In this document: piece after piece, positions 1 to 8,289 of the stretch
Layout: each line of letters begins with the position of its first letter
Position numbering within the stretch: position 1 is the stretch's first letter
Source: Methanobacterium paludis
Lineage (GTDB): Archaea > Methanobacteriota > Methanobacteria > Methanobacteriales > Methanobacteriaceae
Assembly (NCBI RefSeq): GCF_000214725.1
Contig: NC_015574.1
Location: 682,001-746,000, forward strand
Direction of reading: 5' to 3'
Length of the DNA: 64,000 nt
The notes under the pieces: generated by a model
Seen by the model: the letters and a program-made list of their open reading frames with translations, nothing else
Database searches by the model: none
What the model was told of the DNA's origin: nothing
Translations under genes and position numbers: made by a program

Positions 1-977
1 TTCGTCAACTCCCATTCGTAGCTGAACAAGTTCCGTAAGAATTTGTTGTCCCACTTCGTTGGTGTGTTGGTCCAAATAATTTCCTCACCGTCGGTAATCG
101 TGTCGTTGCCTTTGCCCGTGCCGAAACTACTCTTCCAACCCAAACCTTGATTCTCGACTGGAGCTGCTTCTGGCTCTGGTCCCACATGCTTTTTATCGCT
201 TGCGCCGTGAGTTTTGCCGAAGGCATGGCCACCCGCAATGAGAGCCACTGTCTCCTCGTCGTTCATTGCCATACGAGCAAAGATTTCACGGATATCCAGT
301 GCCGCAGCGATGGGGTCTGGATTACCATTCGGACCTTCGGGGTTTACATAAATCAAACCCATCTGAACGGCGGCGAGTGGTTTTTCGAGTTTACGGTCAC
401 CAGTGTAGCGCTTGTCTCCAAGCCACTCTCTCTCAGAACCCCAATATACATCCTTCTCCGGTTCCCAGATGTCCTCACGCCCGCCACCGAAACCGAAGGT
501 CTTGAAACCCATAGATTCTAGGGCAACATTGCCAGTGAGAATCATCAAGTCGGCCCAAGAAATTTTCTGTCCGTACTTCTGTTTGATGGGCCAAAGCAGC
601 CGACGCGCCTTGTCAAGGTTGGCGTTGTCTGGCCAGCTGTTGAGAGGCGGAAAACGCTGGTTGCCGCTGCCCCCACCTCCACGGCCATCACCAGTTCTGT
701 ACGTTCCGGCGCTGTGCCACGCCATGCGAATGAATAAAGGCCCATAATGCCCAAAATCTGCCGGCCACCAGTCCTGTGAATCTGTCATCAGTTCATGAAG
801 GTCATTCTTCAAGGCCTCGAAGTCGAGACTCTTGAATTCTTCTGCGTAGTTAAAATCCTCATCCATAGGATTGGATTTCGAGCAATTTTGGTGCAGAATG
901 TCAAGATTCAGCCGGTCTGGCCACCAGTCAAGGGTTGTCGGTCCTTTACTAGCAGTTTGTTTATTATTTTTATCCAT
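1..977 (-). CDS. katG: catalase-peroxidase KatG, N-terminal part (cut by window edge)
   Basis: Haem catalase-peroxidase that removes H2O2 in the cytoplasm. The minus frame is open from ATG at 977 to the left edge, giving about 325 of the usual ~720-740 residues. Visible family motifs are the distal RMAWH (R84, W87, H88), the region of the Met-Tyr-Trp adduct (Y210 in LIYVNPEG and M238 in RMAMNDEE), and the proximal haem histidine H251 in GGHAFGKTHG. The N-terminus reads MDKNNKQTASKG followed by DWWPDRLNLDILHQN, as in bacterial KatG. The reading frame is clearly richer in G and C than the neighbouring genes, which suggests lateral transfer from bacteria (inference). It lies 34 bp behind a 59-codon ORF and probably shares its promoter. 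The C-terminal half is outside the window, so intactness cannot be judged. Confidence 0.93.
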   Translation of the reverse strand, partial: MDKNNKQTASKGPTTLDWWPDRLNLDILHQNCSKSNPMDEDFNYAEEFKSLDFEALKNDLHELMTDSQDWWPADFGHYGPLFIRMAWHSAGTYRTGDGRGGGGSGNQRFPPLNSWPDNANLDKARRLLWPIKQKYGQKISWADLMILTGNVALESMGFKTFGFGGGREDIWEPEKDVYWGSEREWLGDKRYTGDRKLEKPLAAVQMGLIYVNPEGPNGNPDPIAAALDIREIFARMAMNDEETVALIAGGHAFGKTHGASDKKHVGPEPEAAPVENQGLGWKSSFGTGKGNDTITDGEEIIWTNTPTKWDNKFLRNLFSYEWELT

Positions 978-1011
978 AACTTTCACTCTCTTTTTTTTAT
1001 TTCTAATTCAA

Positions 1012-1191
1012 CTATTCTAAAAATCTTACAATACTTTCGTAATCTGGTTGTAGTATTCGTTTGGTTTTCAGAGATTCGTATTTTTTGGCATAGACTTGTG
1101 GTCCGTAAAGGCCAAACCCAAACAAGACTGATAATACTCGCTCTGAACTCGTTAGAGATGATTTTGTTGATTGAGAGTTGTTTTTTTCCAT
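1012..1191 (-). CDS. small protein of 59 residues upstream of katG
   Basis: The ORF runs from ATG 1191 to TAG at 1012-1014. A GAGG ribosome-binding site sits 8 nt before the ATG, and a TATA-like CCATATAAA (1221-1229, minus strand) lies about 30 bp upstream. The protein has a polar Ser/Asn/Gln-rich start, a short hydrophobic stretch (VLSVLFGFGLYG) and a charged C-terminus; no known family was recognised. Its good start signals and 34 bp distance to katG suggest co-transcription with katG. It could be a real small protein or a leader peptide; only its position links it to peroxide defence. Confidence 0.5.
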   Translation of the reverse strand: MEKNNSQSTKSSLTSSERVLSVLFGFGLYGPQVYAKKYESLKTKRILQPDYESIVRFLE

Positions 1192-1220
1192 AAATTTCCT
1201 CTTATTATATTCATTTTATG

Positions 1221-1229
1221 TTTATATGG
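1221..1229 (-). promoter_or_regulatory. TATA box of the small-ORF/katG operon
   Basis: CCATATAAA read on the minus strand, about 30 bp before the ATG at 1191. The spacing fits an archaeal promoter with a very short leader. Confidence 0.4.
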
Positions 1230-1310
1230 CATTGGAAAATAATAAATTTACCGATTTAAATATTAGGCATTGAGCAAAATGGTTTAATTGGTTTACTTCT
1301 TTTTATTTAA

Positions 1311-1470
1311 TTTATCAAAATAGGCTTCAAAAGTGTATCTCAAGTACATGGAACATGTCACAATAAGGAATTTAAGCCAGAAAAAACTGGAGATGAACTC
1401 CAGAAACTTCAAGAACAAATAAACGATGTCAAAGCAATGATTGAATCGGCAAAATCTGAAGGGAAATAGA
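1311..1470 (+). pseudogene. C-terminal remnant of an unidentified gene
   Basis: The frame is open from 1311 (just after TAA at 1308-1310) to TAG at 1468-1470 but has no usable start codon. It encodes a protein-like end with HGTCHNKEF followed by an amphipathic, heptad-like helix (GDELQKLQEQINDVKAMIE). Amino-acid use is typical of a real protein. It looks like the 3' end of a gene whose front was lost by deletion or recombination at the edge of the accessory island. The family is not recognised. Confidence 0.35.
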
Positions 1471-1574
1471 TTGAGGATTTTATCTTTTTTTGTAAGCTGA
1501 ATTTGTTTATTCTATCTTCTTTTGAGATATTTTTTATATAATTAAATATTATAATTCTTTTAGGAAGTGTTAAT

Positions 1575-3617
1575 TTGCAAGAGGGTTTTCTTAAAAAGTT
1601 CATTGAAGAAGAGAGATATCTACAAAATCCACCTTTAAAAACTAAAGATTTCATTGATTTTTGCAAAAAAAGAGGAGTAGAAACCGATGAACATGAATTA
1701 GAGTTTTTTGAGAATGAAGGATTATTGTATCCCATATTAAGGAGTGAAAATCCCAGAAATTCTTTGGGTAACCATATTTATATTCCAATTTCATTCCAAA
1801 ACTTTGAAAAAGATTTGATACGGCAGTTATTTAAAGAAAATAAAATTATTGACCCATCAAAAGTTGGTTTTAAGCCATATTCTACTTTTAAAGATAAAGA
1901 ACTTAAATTTGGCAATGAAAGAATAAGCAATTATTATTCTTCTTTTCAGATTTATTGGCTTGAAATTTTAAAGGAAAGTTATTCATTTAAGGTTGATTTG
2001 ATAGGTGATAAAAAAGTAGTAAGATCGTATTTAACTCGTTTTCCATTACATGAACGAAAAATATCTGGTTTTTTCACTGTTAAAGATTTCAATAATTTCG
2101 GAAAAGAATTAGATAAAAAATCTAATAATGATTACAGTAAATTCCTTTTTGATATTGAAAAGAAAAAAGAAATACTTAAAAGTGATTATATACTTTTTGA
2201 AAAGATTTTGGAGTTTTTCCTCTCAATACAAGAGTATTATTATCCCTATGGAAGATCAGCTTCAAGAACAATTAGCATTAAACAAGATATTAATTTAAGT
2301 AGTGAGGGATGGTGGAATAAAAGACGAAATTTTGATCCAAAAAAAGAATTGAAAAATTTGAAGATTAATATTAAAGAGATATCCTATTTTTATTGGTTAC
2401 TTTCTAAACATTCTAAGGATATTTTGGGTGTCAAAAGGGATGATTGGATTCAATTATGGAAAAATATCGCATTGAGTGAAAAAGATAAACTTGAAGGTAA
2501 CATTAGGTTAGGAATCGAGTATTTACAATGGGCATTAATGCTAAAAAAGTTTATGGAAGACTATTGTAAAAGAGGAATTCTTGATATTGATGAAATAGGA
2601 AGTATTGCACCGGAGGATATTGTAAAAGTTGATCCATCTAATATGAATAGATGTGGTTTGGCATCTTTGAGAAATTCAAGAAATGAAGGGCTTACAGATC
2701 CTGTAACTGGAGAATCGTTCTATCTTAACAGGTACAAAAGGCTTTTTTATCTTGCAAATGATTTTGAATTGGATTACCAGCCAAGAATAATGGTTTTTGT
2801 TGAAGGAGAAACCGAAGAAGGAATATTTCCAAAAATTTTTGAATGTTATCATAATAAACCTGAAAATTTGGGCATAGAAATTGTTAATTTCAAAGGTGTG
2901 GACAAATTATTATCCACTTCTAAAAATGCGAAAAAATTAAGAAATGTGATAAAAAACATAGAAATAGAGGAAAAAAAACTTTTAATAAGTAAAAATCAAA
3001 AAAAGATTCTCAATAAATTAGTAAAAGAGTTAAAGAAAACTGATATCATTGTTTCAAATTGGACTTCATTTATAAATTATAACCTTGAAAAGTGGCAGAT
3101 TATCCCATTTTTTGTGTCTGACAATGAAGGTAATGTGAAACACTTCTTAGATACAGAAGAACCAATACAATTTGAAGGAAAAAATTATAATGTTCCTGAT
3201 GAATGGAAATATTTGTGGGGAGAAACTAATAAAAATGAGCCATATAAAGGAAATAATTTTGAATTAGCAAATTTTTCAGATGAAGAAATTGTATTAGCTA
3301 TCAATCAGGTTCTTGATGGCCAGATAGATATTAATGAAGTTAAAAAAATTCGAGAACAAGAAGAGGGAATAAAAAAAATAGATGATAGGGTAACTGGTGA
3401 AACTAAAAGAAAAATTGTAAAATTTATGTTTGATAATTTATTCAAGCAATATGAAGAAACCGCGGATGAATCTATCTTAAAAAGACCCATATTTGAATTA
3501 GTTGATAAAATATTAGATTTAGCAATTTTAAACCATCTTCCAGTTGATAGAACAGTTGAATCACGTAATAAGGAAATAATTTTGGATATCTTAAATGGAA
3601 AGGAAGTTAAAAATTAA
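1575..3617 (+). CDS. TOPRIM-domain protein, putative defence nuclease
   Basis: A 680-residue protein starting at TTG 1575 behind GGAAGTG. The first ~400 residues are charged, helical and unrecognised. From about residue 404 there is a TOPRIM-like core: a hydrophobic strand ending in VEGETEE (E410), a long helical insert, then PFFVSDNEGN (D516) and the acidic FELANFSDEE. These match, in order, the metal-binding acidic residues of the OLD-type TOPRIM fold. OLD-family nucleases and Gabija GajA carry an N-terminal ABC ATPase; no Walker A motif is visible here, so this would be an ATPase-less form. It is the first of several AT-rich accessory genes, and a role against phages or plasmids is inferred from fold and neighbourhood only. 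The second acidic motif is atypical (DNE rather than DxD). Confidence 0.6.
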   Translation: MQEGFLKKFIEEERYLQNPPLKTKDFIDFCKKRGVETDEHELEFFENEGLLYPILRSENPRNSLGNHIYIPISFQNFEKDLIRQLFKENKIIDPSKVGFKPYSTFKDKELKFGNERISNYYSSFQIYWLEILKESYSFKVDLIGDKKVVRSYLTRFPLHERKISGFFTVKDFNNFGKELDKKSNNDYSKFLFDIEKKKEILKSDYILFEKILEFFLSIQEYYYPYGRSASRTISIKQDINLSSEGWWNKRRNFDPKKELKNLKINIKEISYFYWLLSKHSKDILGVKRDDWIQLWKNIALSEKDKLEGNIRLGIEYLQWALMLKKFMEDYCKRGILDIDEIGSIAPEDIVKVDPSNMNRCGLASLRNSRNEGLTDPVTGESFYLNRYKRLFYLANDFELDYQPRIMVFVEGETEEGIFPKIFECYHNKPENLGIEIVNFKGVDKLLSTSKNAKKLRNVIKNIEIEEKKLLISKNQKKILNKLVKELKKTDIIVSNWTSFINYNLEKWQIIPFFVSDNEGNVKHFLDTEEPIQFEGKNYNVPDEWKYLWGETNKNEPYKGNNFELANFSDEEIVLAINQVLDGQIDINEVKKIREQEEGIKKIDDRVTGETKRKIVKFMFDNLFKQYEETADESILKRPIFELVDKILDLAILNHLPVDRTVESRNKEIILDILNGKEVKN

Positions 3618-3672
3618 ATAAATAATGTTAGAATATTTTCATCTTTTTTTAAAAGGAAATGGTCAAAAAAAA

Positions 3673-4380
3673 TTATTTGCATCTCACTGAAATCCATTCC
3701 TGAATAATGTTGTTCATAAATCGTTTGATTTCCTCTTCAGACAGAATTTTATCTTTTGACTCGGTATAATGGCGTGAATTTTCACCTAAGCCATAATTTA
3801 AGGTTTGTGTAAGATTACTAAACTTTTTTCTAGAGATTGACTTAAATTGTTTTGGAATATTTTGTTTACTACCCAAATCTTTTCCAATTATCTCAATTAT
3901 CTTATAATAATTAAAACTAAAATTAAATGAATCTACTTGACGAAAATAATTTATGACGTCTTTGATGTCCTTATTTTCATTTACACATTTAATATACTGA
4001 TTAAGATCTTCTGAAGACTTTTGAGAATCATGAATAATTTCACCGGTTTCGTTGTTAGTAATAGTGATATGTGGTACGCCTACTTTTAATGTTGAAGTTA
4101 TAGGAGGTACTGTTATTATCAACATACATTTAGTGCCATCTTTTTTAGTCTTTTCAATTGCTCCAACTTCTGCATTACAAGAATTGTCAATTTTTAAATT
4201 AATGAGAAATAGCATTTGTTTTAATTTTTCCTCCGCAAAAGGAAAAATCTCTTTTTCGTCAATCTTTTCAAATTCAGGACATTCTAAAAAATAATTGTCT
4301 TCTTCAAATTTAATATTTTCAAAATTTTTGTCAAGAATCTCAAGAGAAGTTTTATCTCCTTTAATCTGTACCTTAAACAT
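3673..4380 (-). CDS. uncharacterised 235-residue protein
   Basis: Starts at ATG 4380 with GAGGTGG about 10 nt upstream. The protein is soluble and acidic, with no signal peptide or membrane segment. The first ~110 residues alternate short strands and turns (FKVQIKGDKTSLEIL; LIITVPPITSTLKVG), suggesting a beta-rich domain; the remainder is helical and Lys/Glu-rich. No family was recognised. It converges on the TOPRIM gene, with 55 bp between the stops, and diverges from the short ORF at 4487 across a control region with phased CTATT repeats. Its position in the island suggests an accessory or defence gene, but no biochemical role can be read from the sequence. Confidence 0.65.
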   Translation of the reverse strand: MFKVQIKGDKTSLEILDKNFENIKFEEDNYFLECPEFEKIDEKEIFPFAEEKLKQMLFLINLKIDNSCNAEVGAIEKTKKDGTKCMLIITVPPITSTLKVGVPHITITNNETGEIIHDSQKSSEDLNQYIKCVNENKDIKDVINYFRQVDSFNFSFNYYKIIEIIGKDLGSKQNIPKQFKSISRKKFSNLTQTLNYGLGENSRHYTESKDKILSEEEIKRFMNNIIQEWISVRCK

Positions 4381-4395
4381 GTTAAGTATCCACCT

Positions 4396-4456
4396 CTATT
4401 AGTAAGATAAATCCACTATTAAATAACTATTTAATACCTATTAATTTAACTATTAA
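4396..4456. promoter_or_regulatory. phased CTATT(A) repeats in a divergent promoter region
   Basis: CTATT occurs at 4396, 4416, 4427, 4438 and 4450. The last four are spaced 11, 11 and 12 bp, about one helical turn. They lie between the divergent starts at 4380 (minus) and 4487 (plus). This suggests cooperative binding of a regulator on one face of the DNA, although AT-rich bias could create part of the pattern. Confidence 0.35.
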
Positions 4457-4486
4457 TGTAAAATTAATAAAAGTTGGTGAGGTTAA

Positions 4487-4651
4487 ATGGCGAATTTTAA
4501 ACTTTTAGCTGTTCAAATTGGTAACGAAATCAAATGGGATGTTCCACTTAAAGAAATAGATAGAATAGCTGAAGCTATTTTTGATTTTGAATATTTAAAG
4601 TTTCCAAATGAGAATAGCACTTCTCAACGGACCCATATTCCTCTTTTCTAA
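4487..4651 (+). CDS. short 54-residue ORF, probably a truncated gene
   Basis: ATG 4487 follows an excellent GGTGAGG ribosome-binding site, and the frame ends at TAA 4649-4651. The first 45 residues look like an ordered N-terminal domain (strand KLLAVQIG, then KWDVPLKEIDRIAEAIFDF), after which the sequence breaks off in QRTHIPLF. The next gene is read on the opposite strand and begins only 27 bp away. The best reading is a gene that kept its promoter and start but lost its 3' part, perhaps when the HEPN-like gene was inserted. It may still make a small protein. Family not recognised. Confidence 0.45.
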   Translation: MANFKLLAVQIGNEIKWDVPLKEIDRIAEAIFDFEYLKFPNENSTSQRTHIPLF

Positions 4652-4678
4652 CTTTAAACTAGAAAAAAGAGTTAAGCT

Positions 4679-5458
4679 TCATAAATTATTTTTGATTCTA
4701 ATTAAAGTTTTTACGACAGAATTTAGATCATCTTTTTTATCATCTAAATCTTTTTTAGTAACTGTTAACACTAATGTATGTGCAGAAGAATTACCAGATA
4801 GTCTAAAAGCATCTATTTTTTTTATGAAAGTTTTATCTAAGGATGGAGCAATGAGTTTGAAATCATTTAATTTTTTATGAAAATTCTCAAGTAATGTTTT
4901 AAATCCATGGAATCTTCCTTCTTTTGGAATGTAGAAGAGATCTATATCTGAGCGATATTTCTTTCTTAGAATATCAACTATCAAATTTTCTAACATTTTT
5001 CTACTAAATATTAAAACTGCTACATACAATCCTAAAGAATAACTTTTATTAATTAAATCTCTCAAATCTCTGTAAAAATCATCAGGTACTTCTTCAATGT
5101 CTAAATATTTTGTTTTTGAAGGGATAACCATTTCAAAATCATTGTTTTCTAAAAATTCATTTAACCAAGGATATTTAGAAAAATCTTCTTCTTCAAGTTT
5201 TAAATCATCAAATAAATCCTTAATCATAAGCGTTGCAGCATCTTTATCATCCCTATAAGCATCTTTGATAACATTTATTATATTCCATGGATAATCAGGA
5301 TCACCCCAACTTTGACTTCTTATTAATCGGGGATACTCCTCTAACAAATCATCAAAACCAAAAGTTTTTAATAAAAAAATCCAATCTATGCTGTTGTTAT
5401 CTCTTTTTTCAACTATTTTTGCTACTTGTTTTATAAACATTGCTCCAGCATCTATCAT
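4679..5458 (-). CDS. HEPN/DUF4145-like protein
   Basis: About 259 residues; ATG 5458 is preferred over GTG 5464 because AGGTG lies 5 nt upstream of it. The C-terminal half (about residue 130 onward) has the DUF4145-type HEPN pattern: a helix beginning with an Arg-Lys-Met-Leu-Glu run (SRKMLENLIVDIL), then FRLSGNSSAH (R219, H227), matching the family's 'R..GN..aH' motif. HEPN proteins are often RNases or effector-linked domains in toxin-antitoxin and abortive-infection systems. The N-terminal ~125 residues are helical and unassigned. It is convergent with the truncated ORF at 4487 and follows the pentapeptide-repeat gene on the same strand after 62 bp, so the two may be co-transcribed. Function is inferred from motif and neighbourhood. 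Confidence 0.6.
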   Translation of the reverse strand: MIDAGAMFIKQVAKIVEKRDNNSIDWIFLLKTFGFDDLLEEYPRLIRSQSWGDPDYPWNIINVIKDAYRDDKDAATLMIKDLFDDLKLEEEDFSKYPWLNEFLENNDFEMVIPSKTKYLDIEEVPDDFYRDLRDLINKSYSLGLYVAVLIFSRKMLENLIVDILRKKYRSDIDLFYIPKEGRFHGFKTLLENFHKKLNDFKLIAPSLDKTFIKKIDAFRLSGNSSAHTLVLTVTKKDLDDKKDDLNSVVKTLIRIKNNL

Positions 5459-5520
5459 TTTCACACCTTCTCAATTAGCTTTGAAAATAACTTAGATTTG
5501 TTTTCAGTAATCTTTCGTAG

Positions 5521-6792
5521 TTACCTCATATATTTCCTTGCAAAAGTTGCAATAAACAGTGGCCACATGAAAGCCCCTATAATAGCTTCAATAATAATAT
5601 AAAATCCATAATTTACAGCACTTGGACTCACTAAGCCATATGCTGGAATAATTAAAGTTAAAAAACTTAATTTTAAGGCCATTTGTAAATTTAGGTAGTC
5701 TATAGAATTTTCCAAGAATATTCCGTTAATTTGCCAAAAGATTAATGAAAAAACGATAAAAATACCAAAAAAAGTGATAACTATCCTTAGAGGATAAACC
5801 CCATATCCAAAGAATTTTTGAAGTATCCATTCCGGTTTCTTTATATAAACCGGTTTTTGAAGTCTTTTGGCTTCCATTTCACGGTAAAAATAATTATCTG
5901 CTTCTTCTTTATCCCCTAAACTTTCAGCACAATTTTTAGCTACTCTAAAAGTTTCTTCTTGGGATTCTGGAATTTTAAAATTTACGTTTTTACAATCTAA
6001 TTTTCCTTTTATTTTAGAAGTATGAAAATTAGTTTTTCCTTCAATTTTCACATCATTAATAACAATATCTATTAATTCAGACCCAGAGAACCAAATATTT
6101 CCATTTATTTCAGTCTCATTTAATAGTACGTTATTAGCTGTTAACCAATCCAAATATAATGTGCCACAAATATCAACAAAATTAAATTCTAAATCACCAT
6201 AAGGTTTACGGCCTAAAAAAACATCGCCAACAATTTTTATTTTGTTTTTTAATTCTTTATTTCCCTTAAAACAAATACTATGTACATTCTTCATTCCAAA
6301 AAAAAGGACTGAGCCTCCAATATATCCTTTTTCTTCGAAACGGAAGAATTCATATTCCATTTTTTCACATTCCAAGTCTTCATGAATCTTTACATCTTTT
6401 AAAGAAACAAAAAATGCGTTTGCATCCTTAAATGACAAATTTTTCCTTATAGTTACTCCTTTTAAATAAGTGAACCTATTTAGTGTGGCATTATCAAATA
6501 TAACATCATATGATACATCGACTTTTTCAAGGTAAACATTCCTAATTATTTTTGCTTTACGAAAATTAATTTCAGATGCTTTTAAGTCTTCAAGTTTAAT
6601 TTTATATAATATTGCGCCCTCAAAATTAAAGTCTTTATTTTTTATTTTTTCTTGAACTTTTTTCTCTTTTAATGAGTTAATCCTTTTAAATTCGGCACTA
6701 TTTTCATTTTCTGGTAATTCTAAATGTAGAATGCAATAATCAGAATCCTCAAAAACTTCTTCGTTACATCCTTCATAACTACATTCTACCAT
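5521..6792 (-). CDS. zinc-finger, pentapeptide-repeat-like, two-TM channel-like protein
   Basis: A 423-residue protein; GGGG lies 5-8 nt before ATG 6792. Order of parts: an N-terminal C-x4-C-x12-C-x2-H cluster (CSYEGCNEEV...YCILH) that probably binds zinc; residues ~50-280, a string of short beta turns in degenerate pentapeptide-repeat style (INFRKAKI, ISFKDA-like units); then YFYREMEAKR and a membrane part with hydrophobic segments around residues 338-358, 370-390 and 397-417. The C-terminal EAIIGAFMWPLFIATFARKYMR-like pattern resembles pentapeptide proteins carrying an Ion_trans_2 pore. However, a canonical potassium filter (TVGYG) is not visible; PAYGLVSPS occupies that place. It is probably membrane-anchored with a cytoplasmic beta-helix. 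Substrate and role are unknown; an effector or stress-gated pore is a reasonable guess. Confidence 0.65.
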   Translation of the reverse strand: MVECSYEGCNEEVFEDSDYCILHLELPENENSAEFKRINSLKEKKVQEKIKNKDFNFEGAILYKIKLEDLKASEINFRKAKIIRNVYLEKVDVSYDVIFDNATLNRFTYLKGVTIRKNLSFKDANAFFVSLKDVKIHEDLECEKMEYEFFRFEEKGYIGGSVLFFGMKNVHSICFKGNKELKNKIKIVGDVFLGRKPYGDLEFNFVDICGTLYLDWLTANNVLLNETEINGNIWFSGSELIDIVINDVKIEGKTNFHTSKIKGKLDCKNVNFKIPESQEETFRVAKNCAESLGDKEEADNYFYREMEAKRLQKPVYIKKPEWILQKFFGYGVYPLRIVITFFGIFIVFSLIFWQINGIFLENSIDYLNLQMALKLSFLTLIIPAYGLVSPSAVNYGFYIIIEAIIGAFMWPLFIATFARKYMR

Positions 6793-6950
6793 TAGTACCC
6801 CTTCATCAATTATTCTCTTAAACTCCTATTTGTTGATTGAAAATAAAAGCTTTCCTTCTCAATGAGAGAAAATTAATAATGTTTGTCTCTTTAATCTGTT
6901 TGAATATTTTAAAATTAAGTTTTTATATTACTCTTTACTAACATATTTTT

Positions 6951-7454
6951 ATGGAAAAGAACAGTCTTGTACTTGAGGAATGTATAAGAACCTATGATCG
7001 TGAAATATCAAGAAAAACGTCATTGGAATCAAAAGCATCATCTCTTTTAAGCACAAATGCTTTGGTAGTAAGCATATTAAATGCTTTTACGGCTTTTATT
7101 GTTGCAGGAATAGTTACTTTTAATAATTTGGGGATATTAATTATTTTAAATATAATAGCCACAATCATCATTGGTATCTCTATATATTGGTCTTTAGATG
7201 TTTTGAAAATAAAAAAGCATTTTATTCCTTTTGATATCAAAAATCCTAACTTAATAATGGAAAAACTTAATAAAAAACAGGATGATCTAACAAATGACTT
7301 AATAGATCGATATTTATCTATTATTCCCCAAATACATAACTTCAATGACATTAAAGTGATTTCACTTGAATCCTCGAGAACATTTTTAATTTATGGTATT
7401 TTTATTTCGTTTATTGGTTTGATAATAACATTATTTGTAAACGGGGGCTTATAA
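6951..7454 (+). CDS. SLATT/PycTM-like membrane protein
   Basis: A 167-residue protein. An N-terminal helix (YDREISRKTSLESKASSLLSTNA) leads into two adjacent membrane segments (~36-60 and ~62-83), then a soluble stretch and a third C-terminal segment (~145-165). The 'ExKASxLLxxNAL' pattern before the first TM resembles the SLATT and Pycsar-effector (PycTM) families, which act as membrane-damaging effectors in nucleotide-signalling defence; this is a resemblance read by eye. A TATA-like TTTATATTA lies ~27 bp before the ATG and no ribosome-binding site is visible, so the mRNA is probably leaderless. The stop abuts the TTG of the next gene, pointing to translational coupling in a three-gene cassette. 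Confidence 0.6.
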   Translation: MEKNSLVLEECIRTYDREISRKTSLESKASSLLSTNALVVSILNAFTAFIVAGIVTFNNLGILIILNIIATIIIGISIYWSLDVLKIKKHFIPFDIKNPNLIMEKLNKKQDDLTNDLIDRYLSIIPQIHNFNDIKVISLESSRTFLIYGIFISFIGLIITLFVNGGL

Positions 7455-8261
7455 TTGGAAAAAATATTTGAAAAACCCAAGGTATGTGATGAGTGCAATG
7501 AAGAATTAGGACGCTTTTTTTTAATCTGCAAAACTTGTAGAAAATATATTTGTTATGATTGCTTTTCAAGTCATAAAATGGAACATGATTATTTACCTTG
7601 TAGAACTTTAGATGAAGAAAATAAAGCAAGTGTTTTAGATGTAGGTCATGCAGGTTATGGTCCAGATATGGGTGATCAATGGCCTTCTATTGATATTGAT
7701 ACTTTTAATTCAAGTTATCATCCTAAATGTGCACATGCAATAGATTATTTTGAAAAAAATAATATAACATTTTTTTGTCATGAATGTAAAAAATGGCTTT
7801 GTTTAGAATGCCTAAATGATCATTTAGCTCATGGTTTAATGCTCCATGTAGGTTTCAACAATGCTAATGAATTACGTGAAATAGATCCTAATTTGTATAA
7901 CTCTGAAAATCAACTGTTATTAGTGACAAAGGCATTTGAAACAGATAATAATAAGATTAAGGTGGAATTTGAAATTACCAATCCTAATAATGTATCTTTA
8001 TATGATTTACGGTTAATGTGTACTTGGGATGGGCTTGAAGAAAGAGATAACGTTGAAAAAATTGATAATAAATATTTTCTTTGCAAAACTTTGACAGAAC
8101 TTGAAGTGATACCTCCTGAAAAAACTATGAAAGGTTTTTATGAAATTCCTGATGGTGTAAATCTTCATTTATCTTCAATTATTACACTTGTTCGGTTTAA
8201 AGATGTTTTTTTGGGGAAAGGAAGAGTTTTAAAAGAATCTTTAATTAATAACTCTAAATAA
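7455..8261 (+). CDS. tandem B-box-like zinc-finger protein
   Basis: A 268-residue protein starting at TTG 7455 directly after the TAA of the preceding gene, with GGGGG upstream. It has two similar zinc modules. Module 1: C11-x2-C14, C25-x2-C28-x4-C33-x2-C36-x3-H40-x3-H44. Module 2: H89/C92/H94, then C108-x2-C111-x4-C116-x2-C119-x3-H123-x2-H126. The identical C-x2-C-x4-C-x2-C-x3-H core is that of B-box (zf-B_box) fingers, a fold best known from eukaryotic TRIM proteins. From ~150 to the end there is a beta-sandwich-like region (VEFEITNPNNVSLYDLRL...VIPPEKTMKGFYEI), resembling an Ig-like adhesion or recognition fold. There is no catalytic motif. It may be the sensor or adaptor between the membrane protein and the winged-helix protein (inference). 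Confidence 0.7.
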   Translation: MEKIFEKPKVCDECNEELGRFFLICKTCRKYICYDCFSSHKMEHDYLPCRTLDEENKASVLDVGHAGYGPDMGDQWPSIDIDTFNSSYHPKCAHAIDYFEKNNITFFCHECKKWLCLECLNDHLAHGLMLHVGFNNANELREIDPNLYNSENQLLLVTKAFETDNNKIKVEFEITNPNNVSLYDLRLMCTWDGLEERDNVEKIDNKYFLCKTLTELEVIPPEKTMKGFYEIPDGVNLHLSSIITLVRFKDVFLGKGRVLKESLINNSK

Positions 8262-8289
8262 TTCTATAAATTTTATTAGAGGAACTAAG

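Noticed and set aside
147..747. Plus-strand ORFs over the katG region
   Set aside because: They are antisense to the minus-strand katG frame, which holds unmistakable catalase-peroxidase motifs.
795..1193. Plus-strand ORF of 132 codons
   Set aside because: It covers the 5' part of katG and the 59-codon ORF on the opposite strand; its composition looks like a shadow and it has no ribosome-binding site.
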